This document shows positions 32,876 through 64,000 of a DNA stretch of 64,000 nucleotides, one piece after another (position 1 is the first letter of the stretch; each line of letters begins with the position of its first letter). The position numbers and the translations under genes are program-made. The stretch comes from Portunus trituberculatus (Eukaryota > Arthropoda > Malacostraca > Decapoda > Portunidae). Below the pieces are notes generated by a model. It did not search any database. It saw nothing but the letters and a program-made list of their open reading frames with translations, and was not told the DNA's origin. The stretch is taken from contig NC_059272.1 of the NCBI RefSeq assembly GCF_017591435.1, positions 8,958,050-9,022,049 of the forward strand. Direction: 5' to 3'.

Positions 32876-32959
32876 CACTGGGTTCTGAGGTGGGCTGCCT
32901 TCACCGCCATAGCTGTCGGAGGTGGCCACTCCTCCACTAAACTCACTGCCTCCAAGCCA
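32876..32959 (-). CDS. BTB-ZF gene, second linker exon (28 codons)
   Basis: Acceptor CATATTTGCAG before TGG at 32959 and donor GTG|GTGAGT after 32876. The 84 bp are exactly 28 codons, phase 0 at both ends, encoding a Gly/Ser-rich linker (WLGGSEFSGGVATSD, ending PPQNPV). A symmetric small exon like this can be skipped without changing frame. It joins the acidic linker exon at 33343 to whichever zinc-finger exon is chosen. Confidence 0.8.
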
Positions 32960-33342
32960 CTGCAAATATGACATATCATTCAGGTTAGCTACTACAAATG
33001 AAATTGTCATCACATACTGTGCAAGTGCAAAACAATGCAATTCATATGAAAAAGAAATATAAAATCATATGTTTTTAAAAAATACATAGGTACACAAAGT
33101 ATGGTATGAGTTGATGCAGTAAAAATTACATCCTGACTACCAATGTAAAATTAAACTGTGTTCTAGAATTAAGAAATTCAAGTCTTCATGTAGCTATAGG
33201 ACTTATCATGAAGATGACAAATGGAGTTAAAGAAAAATCTAAACAACCAAAACAAAATTATATAATCATAAAAAGAAATTAAATTAAAATCTTATAATGT
33301 TGAAAACTGAACCAAAAACATCAATCATAAAGCTCAGCTAAC

Positions 33343-33612
33343 CTCATGCATGCCTGAGGGTCCTGCTAGAGCCTCTACCACCACCTCTGGAAGTGCCTGA
33401 GGGGGCAACTGAGTCTGGTGGCTCTGGTCTTCATAGTCCTTTGCAGGCATCATGAGTCTACCTTTGTCTTCCTGTGTACTACCCTCTGCTGGTGCATCTG
33501 CTGGCAAGCCTCCACAGTACTCCATGCCTCCACCTAAAGAGTTGGAGGAGGGCTGCTCGCTGGCATCTTCCCATGTCTCTTCCTTAATAACTATGGCCTC
33601 CTCCCCTCCATC
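33343..33612 (-). CDS. BTB-ZF gene, first linker exon (90 codons)
   Basis: Acceptor ATGACCTTTCAG before GAT at 33612 and donor GAG|GTTAGC at 33343. The 270 bp are phase 0 at both ends. The product is acidic and includes GGEEAIVIKEETWEDASEQ, whose VIKEE looks like a sumoylation-type consensus, a feature common in BTB-ZF linkers. The rest is Pro/Gln/Ser rich, with no fold predicted. Confidence 0.85.
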
Positions 33613-33853
33613 CTGAAAGGTCATTTATGGTGATTAGCAACTTTTCAAAGCAAAGTATCTCAAGCATATAGCTACTCATTGTTTTGTAAGCTGAACAGCA
33701 AAACATAATTCTTACCTATATCATTTCAATAAACAAGGTGATAACAACTTGCTTGTAATGAAAATTTCACTTAGTTGAAACTAGTTCCACATAGAACAAC
33801 AGCAACAGTCATTGTTTAACCCATTTTCATATGATGTACAGCAATTTAGTATA

Positions 33854-34504
33854 CAGGATGCAACACGAGTTTCTGTGGATATTACCAGAGGCAAAAGTAC
33901 AAGTCATTCTAAGTAGAAGATGTTCTTACACATGCATTTTGCAGCCTTGTTTAGGTGTAGGAAATTTGAATGTGGCTGGCTGACAACATCCAGCCTGGCA
34001 TCTTGGGACATGTTTATGTGATGTCTGATGGTAAAACATTGAGTTATTCTGTCACCATTTCTACCAGTTTTTGGGTCATGTAATGAGATGGTCAGGTAAT
34101 TTACCGATAAACATTACACATGACTGTAAATAACAACAAATAAAATAACAGGCTATGTGACAACACCTTGCCTTCCTAGGCAAGCAGGGAAGGAGTTAGG
34201 CTAGCAGCAAATTAGCTGATTGCCAGCCAGTCACTTGCAGTTTCACATCAAGATGGTGACGGTGAATATATTTAGATTGTGTTACATGATTTTTATAGAA
34301 AAAAACTGTTAAAAATGTCACACAATTTCAAGGACATAAACAATTGCCAGCTCAGATAATTATATCTGTCACTGTGTGACACTCAGATCTCATTCCATGA
34401 TTAAATAAGGCCTCAAAATACTTATGTGCATGGAATATTTTCTACATAAAATAACATGTTCGTTTGCCTCAAGCAAAATCCACAGAAATTCATCTCCTAT
34501 CCTG
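33854..34504. mobile_element. TA-flanked TIR element in the BTB gene intron
   Basis: Left end CAGGATGCAACACGAG then TTTCTGTGGATATTACCAG and AGGCAAA; right end, reverse-complemented, CAGGATAGGAGATGAA then TTTCTGTGGATTTTGCTTG and AGGCAAA. The match extends about 50 bp with internal conservation, and both sides are flanked by TA (33852-33853, 34505-34506). It is 651 bp with no ORF of note. A non-autonomous Tc1/mariner-type element is the best guess; the superfamily is uncertain. Confidence 0.7.
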
Positions 34505-35068
34505 TATGCAAACTATTGATTAATATCACACTTAAAAACTTACACATATATCCTTTTCTTATGTATGATATTAACTTCAGATTTTTTGCTATAAACATAC
34601 CTTAGAACAGAGGCTGATTAAAGGGGTGATGGTAATTGATGAGATGAGGATAATGGTGATTCACTTGCAATATCACATACTTATAAGAAAATAATGTCAG
34701 AGGATTAGGCAAGTATGGCAGTTAGTGTGATGTATAATGAACATAATGGTCTATATACGTAAAGCAAGACGACAAGTAACTCAAAACCAGTGCACAAATC
34801 TGAAAGTCTGTGATCAGTTTTTCTAACTACTGTTGCATAGTTAGAAAGCAATGAGAGAAAATACATTACTAGAACTATCAGAATATTTTCCCATAATCAG
34901 TATGAGTTATCTCCACTGTATACAACCACATATTCTGCTACTCTCTTAAATATATGTTACTACTGCTCCTATTGGATGCTACAATGAGATCTTTTACTTA
35001 CAATGTTAGGCAAGTTAGTATAATTTTAGAACTCTATACAAACTGAAGGAAGGCTGCTCATCAAATAC
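34505..35068 (-). other. Intron between BTB exon and first linker exon (3' of the TIR element)
   Basis: No coding signal except that the BTB exon frame runs 15 codons past its donor to a stop near 35015. Retention of this intron would yield a BTB-only protein. Confidence 0.55.
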
Positions 35069-35752
35069 CTTGTACTGGCTTCTCGAGGAGTCCTGAGTGT
35101 GTGTTTGGTATCTGTCACTGCTCTGGCTGTTCTCTATGTGCTTTGCCTTTTCAGAGTGACCCTTCTTGTCATGCTCCTCCATGTCTCCATCACAGGGGTC
35201 AGAGCTTGCCTCCTCTAGTCTATGGGTGGCCTCTTCTACTGCAGGTTCTTGAGTGTGGTAATCGGCTTTATAGCAATCCTGGGACACTGGATTGTAGAGG
35301 GTGTTGGGAGATTCTGACCTGCCCTGTAAAGACTCTTCACTGTCCCCTCGTCTTCTTCTCTTGGGATGCGGGCTGCTCCGGTCATCACTCGCATCACATG
35401 CCTGAGACTTGGAGGATGCTTTCTCAGCACTGCTGGAGAGACCAATACTTGCTTTACTCCTCTTTTCTGCCGGTATTTCATCTGGTACAGCAAGCCCTTT
35501 GATTTGGAGGAGTTCGGCCACCTTGATCAGCCTAGAGAGGTCTCTCTGTGCCACACTCACAATGCCTGCATACATATAGCTCAGTAGCGCCTCCAGCTCA
35601 TCACGCCGCACATCCTGCAGCAACACCACCGGATGTTTGCCTGCTGTGTGCTCAAACATTTCCTCAAAGTACTGACTACAAGTTGACAGCACCAGTTTGT
35701 GCACCGGGTAGAATTTGCCTTCACACGCAACAGTGGCATCTGTGTACCTCTC
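35069..35752 (-). CDS. BTB-ZF gene, BTB-domain exon (228 codons)
   Basis: Acceptor TTTTGCAG before GAG AGG TAC at 35752 and donor AAG|GTATTT at 35069, phase 0 at both ends. The first 95 residues are the bulk of a BTB/POZ fold: TDATVACEGKFYPVHKLVLS, CSQYFEEMFEH, HPVVLLQDVRRDELEALLSY, MYAGIVSV, LIKVAELLQIKGL. Conserved BTB positions (D of TDAT, HKLVLS, YF, MY.G) are intact, so dimerisation is expected. The remainder is a disordered Ser-rich linker with a basic nuclear-localisation-like HPKRRRRGD. The 35 residues before GAG are intron readthrough. The nearest family in memory is longitudinals-lacking; other BTB-ZF paralogues are possible. Confidence 0.92.
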
Positions 35753-35896
35753 CTGCAAAATAAAATCTTTATGATATTCATACTTTACGGAATGTAACTT
35801 ATTATACAAAACAGTTGCCTTCCTCAATCTCATATAATGCTTCACATCATTTGCCACTCATTAAGTTTCCAATAGTTGAATTACTGCCTTACTAAC

Positions 35897-35998
35897 CTTT
35901 AGCCTTAAAGCTGACAGCATATGACAGAATGTGGTGCTGTGGTTGTTCCATGACAGTGACAACATTCCATCCCCCATCATGGAAAATTTAAATAAAAC
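35897..35998 (-). CDS. BTB-ZF gene, first coding exon (28 codons, start of the BTB domain)
   Basis: Too short for ordinary ORF finding. On the minus strand the acceptor TTTCCAG precedes 18 bp of 5' UTR and ATG ATG GGG GAT. The 28 codons encode the BTB N-terminal element LSLSWNNHSTTFCHMLSALR and end AAG|GTTAGT at 35897, phase 0, matching the phase 0 acceptor of the next exon. The WNNH motif is the hallmark of arthropod lola/tramtrack-type BTB proteins. Coding part 35897-35980. Either of two adjacent ATGs could start the protein. Confidence 0.9.
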
Positions 35999-36442
35999 CT
36001 GGAAACAATGAACAAGTATTAAACAAAGAAAAATCAGCTGATCCAGCCAAAACGTTGTTGATCACTCAAAAAAAAAAAATTCTGTTAAGAAATATAATGA
36101 CTTGTAAGCCGATAAACACAAGATCACCGATAACCATTAGTCTTAAATCACAGCGAAGAGATCAAGAAGGAAACACTCGCCTACTAAGTAACATGTCAAG
36201 CAACACACGTATTCACATACTCGCACAATAATTCTTAACTTCTTCTACAGCCTTTCTTTGATATTTCAACCGACATAACAAGTCAAACACACCCCTACGC
36301 AATACCATTGCCATAAAACAGGCCCCACCGCCCTTCACACGGGAGATTTCAGCTACTGTCATGCACTCACAAAAAATGATAAATAACACAGCGCCTCTCC
36401 ACACTCTCTCTTCTTCCCCGTCATACACCTCGCAGTGCTTAC

Positions 36443-36600
36443 CCCAGTGATGGTGTGATTGACAGAGGCTCTATTGGCTCTCCTCGTTCATGGTAAAGGC
36501 TCCACGTACCTTAATCTAGTACTAATGGCGTGAAGTTTGAAGCAGCACAGCACCGCGGCGCCATGGACGATTTCTTTGTTTGGTTCCAATAAAGAGCGAC
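36443..36600 (-). other. BTB-ZF gene, candidate non-coding 5' exon with two donors
   Basis: The minus strand carries two consensus donors: AAG|GTACGT (exon end 36510) and GGG|GTAAGC (exon end 36443). The sequence is more GC- and CpG-rich than its surroundings and sits about 450-500 bp upstream of the first coding exon acceptor. Transcription start and exon 5' limit are not determinable; 36600 is a guess. Confidence 0.4.
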
Positions 36601-37589
36601 GCGCGAGCCCTCACCTGTCACGGAAAGTCTTAAGAAAAATGCAAGACGCGCTACTCCAGGGATATTTAAGTTAATTTTGAGGTTGTTTTGTATGTTGTGT
36701 GGGTCTATTTATGGTTTGTGGTCATGGGGTCTACGCTGTGATAGTGTATGATGCATTATAGCGTAAATGTGGTGCAAGTCTTCATGACCATTTTCTTATT
36801 CGATAATGGTAGGTCATGAAACCGTCCTAAGCTGCGAAAATGTATTGCATCCATTGAATTTTCCCTCTCCAGATATCTCAGACTATCGGAGGAAACTGTC
36901 ATAAGCTAATAATTAATAAAACAGAGTACTTGTGAAGTACTGTAGATAGCTTCTCAACCCTATCTCACCCCTGGCCGCCTTTCCTCACCTCAGCCTGACA
37001 GACAGCCGAGCCTCGCATGCCTCAGCGCCGCCGTCGTCCACATTGTCTATGGCTCCTGGTCAGCTTGTCACTTAAATTCACAGGTTAATCAAACACACAC
37101 TCGTTGTATCATTGTATTTCCTCGCATACTTGATAGAAATAAAAAGAAAATACAGAATAAGAATCGATGTCCTAGTATAGAAGCAAAGACCGTGTAATCT
37201 CCCTTACATCCTTTATTCATGCCAGCACAGTCAACGTACAGTAGGGGTACAGCACAGCACGTGGTAGGCAGGACGTCGATCAAAGACTCGGCTGGCATTT
37301 AATATATCATACGAACATGGCTCGCGTCAAGGCACCGAACAGTTCCTTATCCATGGGAGGGTAAAGGGAGAGATTCCAGGAGAGAGGTACAATTATAATT
37401 GAGTAACTGAAGGTTAAATATCAGTGATTCACTGTGATAAGAATACATGGGGATCACATTTGATTTTCAAGAAAGCAATAGAGTAGGAAGTGTGGTTGTA
37501 GTAAGGCCTGGCGTGGCATCGTCTCCATTGCTCTTCCTTTATTTTCTGTCATTCATCTCGTGTGTGTGTGTGTGTGTGTATGTGTGTGT
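36601..37589. promoter_or_regulatory. Upstream region and likely promoter of the BTB-ZF gene
   Basis: Immediately upstream of the candidate first exon. It contains CpG-rich stretches (GACGCGCGAG near 36600; GCGCCGCCGTCG near 37027) in an otherwise A/T-rich region. No TATA or initiator could be fixed. A short (GT)n at 37560-37588 precedes a SINE. No coding region seen. Confidence 0.35.
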
Positions 37590-37860
37590 TATTCACCACG
37601 GTCGTTTGCTGGTCTCCTAGTCAGCCTTCCCCATTACAAAGCGAGCTCAGAGCTCATAGGCCGATCTTCGGATAGGCCTGAGACCACAACACACTCCACA
37701 TACCGGGAAAGCGAGGCCACAAACCCTAGAGTTACATCCCATACCTACTTACTGCTACGTGAACAGGGCTACACATTTGCCCATTTGCCTCACCACCCCC
37801 GGGATTCGAACCTGGGATTTTTCGGCTGTGAGCCGAGCGTGCTAACCGCGACACTAAGTG
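37590..37860 (-). mobile_element. tRNA-headed SINE, subfamily B, full length
   Basis: The minus strand starts at the tRNA-like head near 37860 (GTGTCGCGGTTAGCACGCTC, B box GGTTCGAATCC, anticodon loop CTCACAG = CAC), then GTTCACGTAGCAGTAAG, GTATGGGATGTAACTC and GGTCTCAGGCCTATCC, ending GTGAATAACACAC. It is flanked by GT tracts on both sides. Confidence 0.87.
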
Positions 37861-37869
37861 GTGTGTGTG

Positions 37870-38052
37870 TAATTCACCTCGGTCTTCTGCTGGTCACCCA
37901 GCCAGTCTTCCCCATTACGGAGCGAACTTATAGCTCATAGACTGATCTTCGGGTAGGACTGAGACCACATTACACACAACACACACCGGGAAAGCGAGGC
38001 CACAACTCCTCGAGTTACATCCCGTACCTATTTACTTTTACTTATTTACGCG
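37870..38052 (-). mobile_element. SINE, subfamily B, 5'-truncated
   Basis: The same body as its neighbour: GTACGGGATGTAACTCGAGG, GTCTCAGTCCTACCCG, CTGGCTGGGTGACCAGCAG, GAGGTGAATTACACAC. The tRNA head is missing; the break lies in TTTACTTTTACTTATTTACGC next to GT-rich sequence. It is head-to-tail with 37590-37860, separated only by the GT tail. Confidence 0.85.
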
Positions 38053-39080
38053 GTGTGTGTGCGTGTGTTTGTTTGTGTGTGTGTTGTACTGTCTGAATAC
38101 ATCCAAGGTCAGGGGCTGAACGTCTTTTCAAGGGAGTAGGGCTTGTAAAAGCTTTTCTAGGGAATAAGGTGGTCTGGGCACAGAAAGCAAACGACCAAAC
38201 GACAGCAAGCAAAGGAGTCTTGAAGTAGCCTGAGGGTAAAGGGGGATGGTTCTGAAAGAGCTTTTTAATGCTTTTTTTTTTTATTCTCTTGCTGCTTCCA
38301 GTCAATAAAATAATCAGTGCACCGGGAGGCAGGCTGCTGAGGAAAAATCATAAAGGATCACATTGAAATGTATTTCATCCTTTGGGGCCTTGCGAAGACC
38401 AACGAGAAATACCCAAGCTGACCAAGGATTGCTGAGAAATAATAAATAGGTAAAAACAAATACAAGACATGCAATAACTAGACAAGCACGGGTACTTGCT
38501 GGAACCTTTGCCTTTATCAACTATTAAGAGAAGCAGGGCGAGGAAACCAACTGAGGATAAGGTATGGAAGAAAATCTAGGCGAGGAAAGAGTTCGGTGTG
38601 AGAGAAACAAGGGAAATTATGGAGAAAAAAAAAAAAAAAAAAAAAGACAGCAGCAATCTTGTTGATCTTTTGCGATAAACATACCTAAATTAATGGACGT
38701 AAGATAGTAAAGGAAAAGGTTCCTTCCCACTTACCATTTTCTCGTACCAATGGATAACAAGCAAAGAAGAGAGAAAGAAATAATAGATATATGAATGGCA
38801 ACGATATTAGAAGTAGGGCTCGGAAGAGGAGAAATAAAGGTTGAATTTGGAAATTAAAATGAACGTTAAGTAGCGAGGAAGGAAATGGGATAAGAGAGGA
38901 AACGAGGACTGTGGAGGGACGTATTTCTTATCAGATTTGCATTAAAAAGAGATATCTTGAGGGAAACCACGAGGAACTCAGCGCCAAGCACACCTACCAC
39001 CACCACCACCACCACCGTCGCGTCTCCCCCGAGGAAACCAGTCGTGTTCCTGACATATACTTACAAGAAAGAGATGGATA
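38053..39080. other. No gene seen
   Basis: Non-coding sequence with poly(A) at 38625-38645 and a short (CAC)n at 38995-39017 that accounts for a poly-His reading. No domain recognised. Confidence 0.6.
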
Positions 39081-39215
39081 CAGCACTTGGAAAAACATGA
39101 AACGTTATCTGAAAGGCAATTTGGATTTAGAAAAGGAGAAACAGGCGTAACAAATCTCTTAAAGTTACTGCGACCGAGTGGCAGAAACAGAGCAAGGAAG
39201 GGTAAGCGGTATATC
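39081..39215 (+). mobile_element. Small LINE RT fragment
   Basis: In a frame different from the overlapping longer ORF, it encodes EKHETLSERQFGFRKGETGV and TNLLK, matching the QFGFRKG segment of the local LINE family's RT. After a one-base shift it continues RVAETEQGRV. Only about 135 bp survive. Confidence 0.7.
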
Positions 39216-40692
39216 AGTGTTGTTGTTGGTAGTGGTGAGGAGTCCATCCAATTCAAATGACACTACTTTCATGAGGTGATATACAAAAGAAGTAGAGTAA
39301 GAAAAATCAGACAAATAAAGAAAAGAGCAGCGAGGATCGAAGAATATCAACCAGTATTTTATTTGGTATTTTCTTAAAAGTAGACAATTTAACAGTTAAT
39401 ACACATTGGTTTCATATATTCGTGCGGGAGAAAAATATAGCCACTTTCATGGTATTATCTTAAAAGCAGACAATTCAAGAGGCAAAACACCAATTTCCTC
39501 GTTTCTTCGTACATGAGAAAACATAACCTGGGTGCTGACGTCATGAACGATCCCCTTCATAACGCCGTGACTTGAGGTTCGTGACATCTTGTTTGGACTA
39601 TATTCTGAAACACTTCTGCACCACACCTTCACTACATTCAAACGACTTTAATTGAAGTTATACGGTGTTTCTGTGATTTTAGTGACCTATTAGGAAGATT
39701 TCTATATATCAATAGAATAAACTCCAATGGCTAATTACCTTTCTGAGCTTTGAAAGTAATCGTAATGAGAAAGCAAAGAGTTTCAGAATACAGACCTTAT
39801 TAGTTTCACGGTGTAGTAATGGCGCGACAGTCTAGACAGGTAATAAATCCACTTGGCTTTCGGTTACCTCGACTGACGCAATAGACTAATAATGTATCGT
39901 GGTAAAAAACATCAATTTCAGGTTTCTATACTGAAATACTTTAGGGTCATAAAAATTGTTTCTAAAGGCCATATATTTTAAAAGATATTCCTCTTATTAC
40001 TGATGAAGAAACTTTTTTAACCTTTAATGATTTCGACAAAAGTAAGTTTAAGGTTCAAGTTAAGGTAAGTGCCGAAACGTCTGAGGAGAGTCCTTGCATG
40101 TGCGTCCAGTACTTCACCGTGGCGTTACTCCTGAAGGGGACACGAACTAACACACGAACACAGCAACATCAACATCAAGTAACAATAATAATGAGACAGA
40201 AATACGGAAACAAAAGTCCGAACGTGTGAGGAATATAGATTAAGAGAAGAAGGATTATTTCAAGTACCACATGAATATACATTTTGTGTTTCAATAGTTG
40301 AATATGCGAAACTGGGTGTTGAGAAAGAGAGAGAGAGAAAAAAAAAAGAAAACGGAAAAGGAAAACACGATCTAAGGCTATATTTAATTCTGGGATGGAC
40401 GTGCATAACTTTTTTTGTTTAATCTTTATCACAGAACTGACGAGATCTTACTCTGGGAAAAATATATATATAGGAAAAAATGTTAAAAGACGATAGACGA
40501 AAGGAAGGAGGTAAAGATGAAGAGATGAGAGCTGAAAAGAAAACAAGAGATGAAAAAATGAAGAGGAAAAAAAAACATGAGGTAAAATGAAGACCGAGAG
40601 GAAAAAGAGGATAACGAATAGGGAAATGAGAAGAAAATTCGATTTAAAGGGAAGGAAGAAAAACCTAAGGTAAAATATCGGGAAAAGAAATT

Positions 40693-40937
<245 letters not shown>

Positions 40938-42315
40938 ATTTTAAGGCACATTAAAAGGCATACAGCGAGCCATAAGGTCACACTAGAAACACACACACAC
41001 ACACACGTGCTCTTCTTACATATCTATTTATTTATTGCGTTACTAAGACGTCTACATAATTTAACTACGTATCACTAAAAACATACACAGACATACACGT
41101 ACACACATACATACATACACCTATATGTTCGTTTGTATGCATACCCGTTACATACATGAAAACGTATACAACTGTATTTACAATTACTGATGCGTCTACT
41201 TAATAGTAATCCTTGACACAACAATAACCTTTTCTGCAATGGTGATCTGACGTAAGTCCTCTATTTTCAATCATCGTACACATACATAAATTTGCATTTG
41301 TATCTTACGTTTCTGAATCCCTTCCATTTGTTGTGTTACCTTTATACAAAGGTAATCTTTTCTCTGGATTCTATGGTGTTCTGCAGGACTTGGTTCAATC
41401 AGAGTTCTGTCATTTCTTGTGCCGATGACTTCACAGCACTTTTCTACACCATTCACCAGATCTTCACCTCGACATGAATGTAGTGACTCCGGATGAACAA
41501 CAGTGATTAACTTCTAATCTTTCTACAGTTTTCGAGATGGACATAGCAAAATTACTTGTTTAATATTTTCAGGTAGTCAGTTTCTTCATTAAATGCAGTG
41601 ATTATCATGCACATCCTTTTGACCTAATATTTCGTCGGTTTCAGCAACATTCATCTGAGCTGCTCTTTCATATCACCATTCTTGGGCTATTCCGTACTAA
41701 ATATAAATAGTCCAGCTAAAAATCCGTTATATCACACGTAAAATAAATTTGTCTTTAGTTGCTTTTTTTCAGTCATCTCAGCCAATTTTTCTTCCATTCA
41801 CATATAATGACGCTTTACATAAATTTTATCTAAGAATAAACATGAAAGGATATAGTCTCCACTCAAACAACTCTTCTTGGAAAGGTAAAGTCAAAAGTTT
41901 CTGTCTCAAGTCCCTCTAGCTAACTTGCCTTTAGGTCTTACAATAAGTTCTTGCTTTGTTTAATGAATAATATTCTGAATTTGCTAATTGTATTCTTCCT
42001 CCAACACAACGCACTCCTTGCATAAGACTTTCAGTTTACTGCTATCCTTATTCTGTTCAACTTGCTAATGAGAAAGTCAAGCTGTCTCATCCCCGATAAA
42101 ATAATAAACTGCTAAACTTTAGGACACTGGCTTATTATTCCACCTCCCGTGCACATTGATTTTAAGAGGGAGAGTGAGATACCTGTGGAATTAAACTATC
42201 TTTCCTTTTGTGACTCACCTTCTATATTTTACATAATAATTTTCCTGGAGGGACTTGTTAAACGAATGATTTTATTTTATTTTTTGTGTATTCCTTAACA
42301 AGTTCATTAATCACG

Positions 42316-42320
42316 TAAAG

Positions 42321-42371
<51 letters not shown>

Positions 42372-42555
42372 TCATCACCACAATTACTAAGTACTGCTGC
42401 TACTATTATGTTGCATGAAAAGGAGGCTGCCTGAGCGATAAAAAAAATACATATAAAAAAAGCCTTAATTAGTTCTCCTTAAAAATTTGTATAGAAAGAG
42501 TTCTGAAAGGGTGAGCCAATTTAATCTCTGAGGTGTCTTGATAATACTCTCTTAA

Positions 42556-42613
<58 letters not shown>

Positions 42614-42729
42614 TTACAACTACTACAACTATCATTACTACACGAACAACAACAACAACGACTACTACTACTACTACTACTACTATTACAACTACTACAA
42701 TTATCACTACAACAACAACAACAACAACA

Positions 42730-42762
<33 letters not shown>

Positions 42763-42774
42763 GCTATTAGTGTC
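42316..42774. repeat. (CTA)n/(CAA)n trinucleotide cluster
   Basis: (CTA)n at 42316-42363, and a second block at 42557-42774 of (CTA)n with interspersed (CAA)n and ATTACAACTACAA segments. The minus strand reads as long poly-Val, which is an artefact. Confidence 0.95.
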
Positions 42775-42958
42775 AGGCGATCCAGGTATTGTTTTAGGTG
42801 AGGAGGTGATGTGCAGGTAGATAAGCGAAGCAGCAGCAGCATAACCATCAGAAGCAGCAGCAGCAAGAGCAGATCACTACTGACGTCAGCAAAGGTCACG
42901 AGTTTGACATCCAGAGCGTGACCTGTCAATCCTGAGAGAATACTCGTTGTAGCGAGAT

Positions 42959-42996
<38 letters not shown>

Positions 42997-43058
42997 GTAT
43001 TTCGATTAGTGGAAACGATGGCATGAATAACTTGCCATTTATGTGGATGCTGCCTTCA

Positions 43059-43118
43059 CTGTGGTGGTGGTGGTGGTGGTGGTGGTGGTGGTGGTGGTGG
43101 TGGTGGTAGTAGTAGTAG
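43059..43118. repeat. (GGT)n trinucleotide tract in the presumed 3' UTR
   Basis: About 18 GGT units followed by AGT units, some 130 bp beyond the stop codon of the coiled-coil gene; on the transcript it would read (ACC)n. Confidence 0.9.
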
Positions 43119-43249
43119 TGTTAGTGGTTGTGGTAACAATGGTAGTGTGGTCCAGGTAACGATAGCACGTGATGATAGTAGAAATGATAGGAGGAGGAGG
43201 AGGAGGAGGAGGAGGAGAAGGAGGGACAGTAGGTAGAGGCGACTCGATG

Positions 43250-64000
<20,751 letters not shown>

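Noticed and set aside
35101..35502. Plus-strand ORFs opposite the BTB exon
   Set aside because: Antisense shadows of a well-supported coding exon.
38911..39150. ORF with a poly-His run
   Set aside because: The His run is (CAC)n, and the only recognisable coding match (LINE RT) is in another frame.
42552..42992. Poly-Val ORF
   Set aside because: Minus-strand readthrough of (CTA)n and (CAA)n.

Overview
The window looks like nuclear DNA of an arthropod, most probably a decapod crustacean (inference). The signs are very dense long dinucleotide microsatellites (AC, AG and AT), many decayed non-LTR retrotransposons with tRNA-headed SINEs, short phase-compatible exons split by repeat-filled introns, and a longitudinals-lacking-type BTB/zinc-finger locus. 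Nothing is bacterial or plasmid-like. Nearly all long ORFs are either low-complexity readthrough of microsatellites or fragments of LINEs.

Two host genes can be assembled by hand, both on the minus strand. (1) A BTB/zinc-finger transcription factor gene runs from about 36.6 kb down to 4.2 kb. It has a non-coding first exon, a 28-codon first coding exon (35897-35980), a BTB exon (35069-35752), two acidic linker exons (33343-33612, 32876-32959) and at least two alternative zinc-finger terminal exons (7148-7471 with three fingers; 4226-4816 with four intact fingers and a frameshifted fifth). A decayed zinc-finger exon remnant lies near 3.4-3.7 kb. All coding junctions are phase 0, as expected where one BTB trunk is spliced to alternative finger exons. 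(2) The 3' part of an unrecognised coiled-coil protein gene runs from 62.6 to 43.2 kb. It has seven exons whose phases chain perfectly into about 326 residues ending in a stop; its 5' end lies beyond the window.

Between 0 and 31 kb, largely inside the long intron of the BTB gene, sits a nest of non-LTR retrotransposons. There are copies or fragments at 1-808, 1140-1235, 11017-13038, 15467-19320 (-), 20519-21152 (-), 21471-25345 (-), 25371-25434 and 26711-30562, plus a different LINE at 8610-9898. Two related SINE subfamilies occur here and at 37.6-38.1 and 51.9-54.7 kb. DNA transposons are recognisable from their ends: a PIF/Harbinger-like element (26886-27465, 3-bp TSD), a hAT-like element (10070-10567, perfect 8-bp TSD), and two TA-flanked TIR elements (8936-9439, 33854-34504).

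The most interesting pattern is that LINEs and SINEs share a 3' terminus (AACTAGGTAAATACACAC-like) leading into (AC)n. Most copies, including 5'-truncated ones, also have (AC)n directly at their 5' junction. This suggests an AC-microsatellite-directed LINE/SINE partnership that builds chains of elements separated by AC tracts. A second pattern is that UG or CA repeats abut splice sites of three exons of the coiled-coil gene. Several frame breaks are single-base homopolymer indels, so assembly error must be excluded before calling genes broken.
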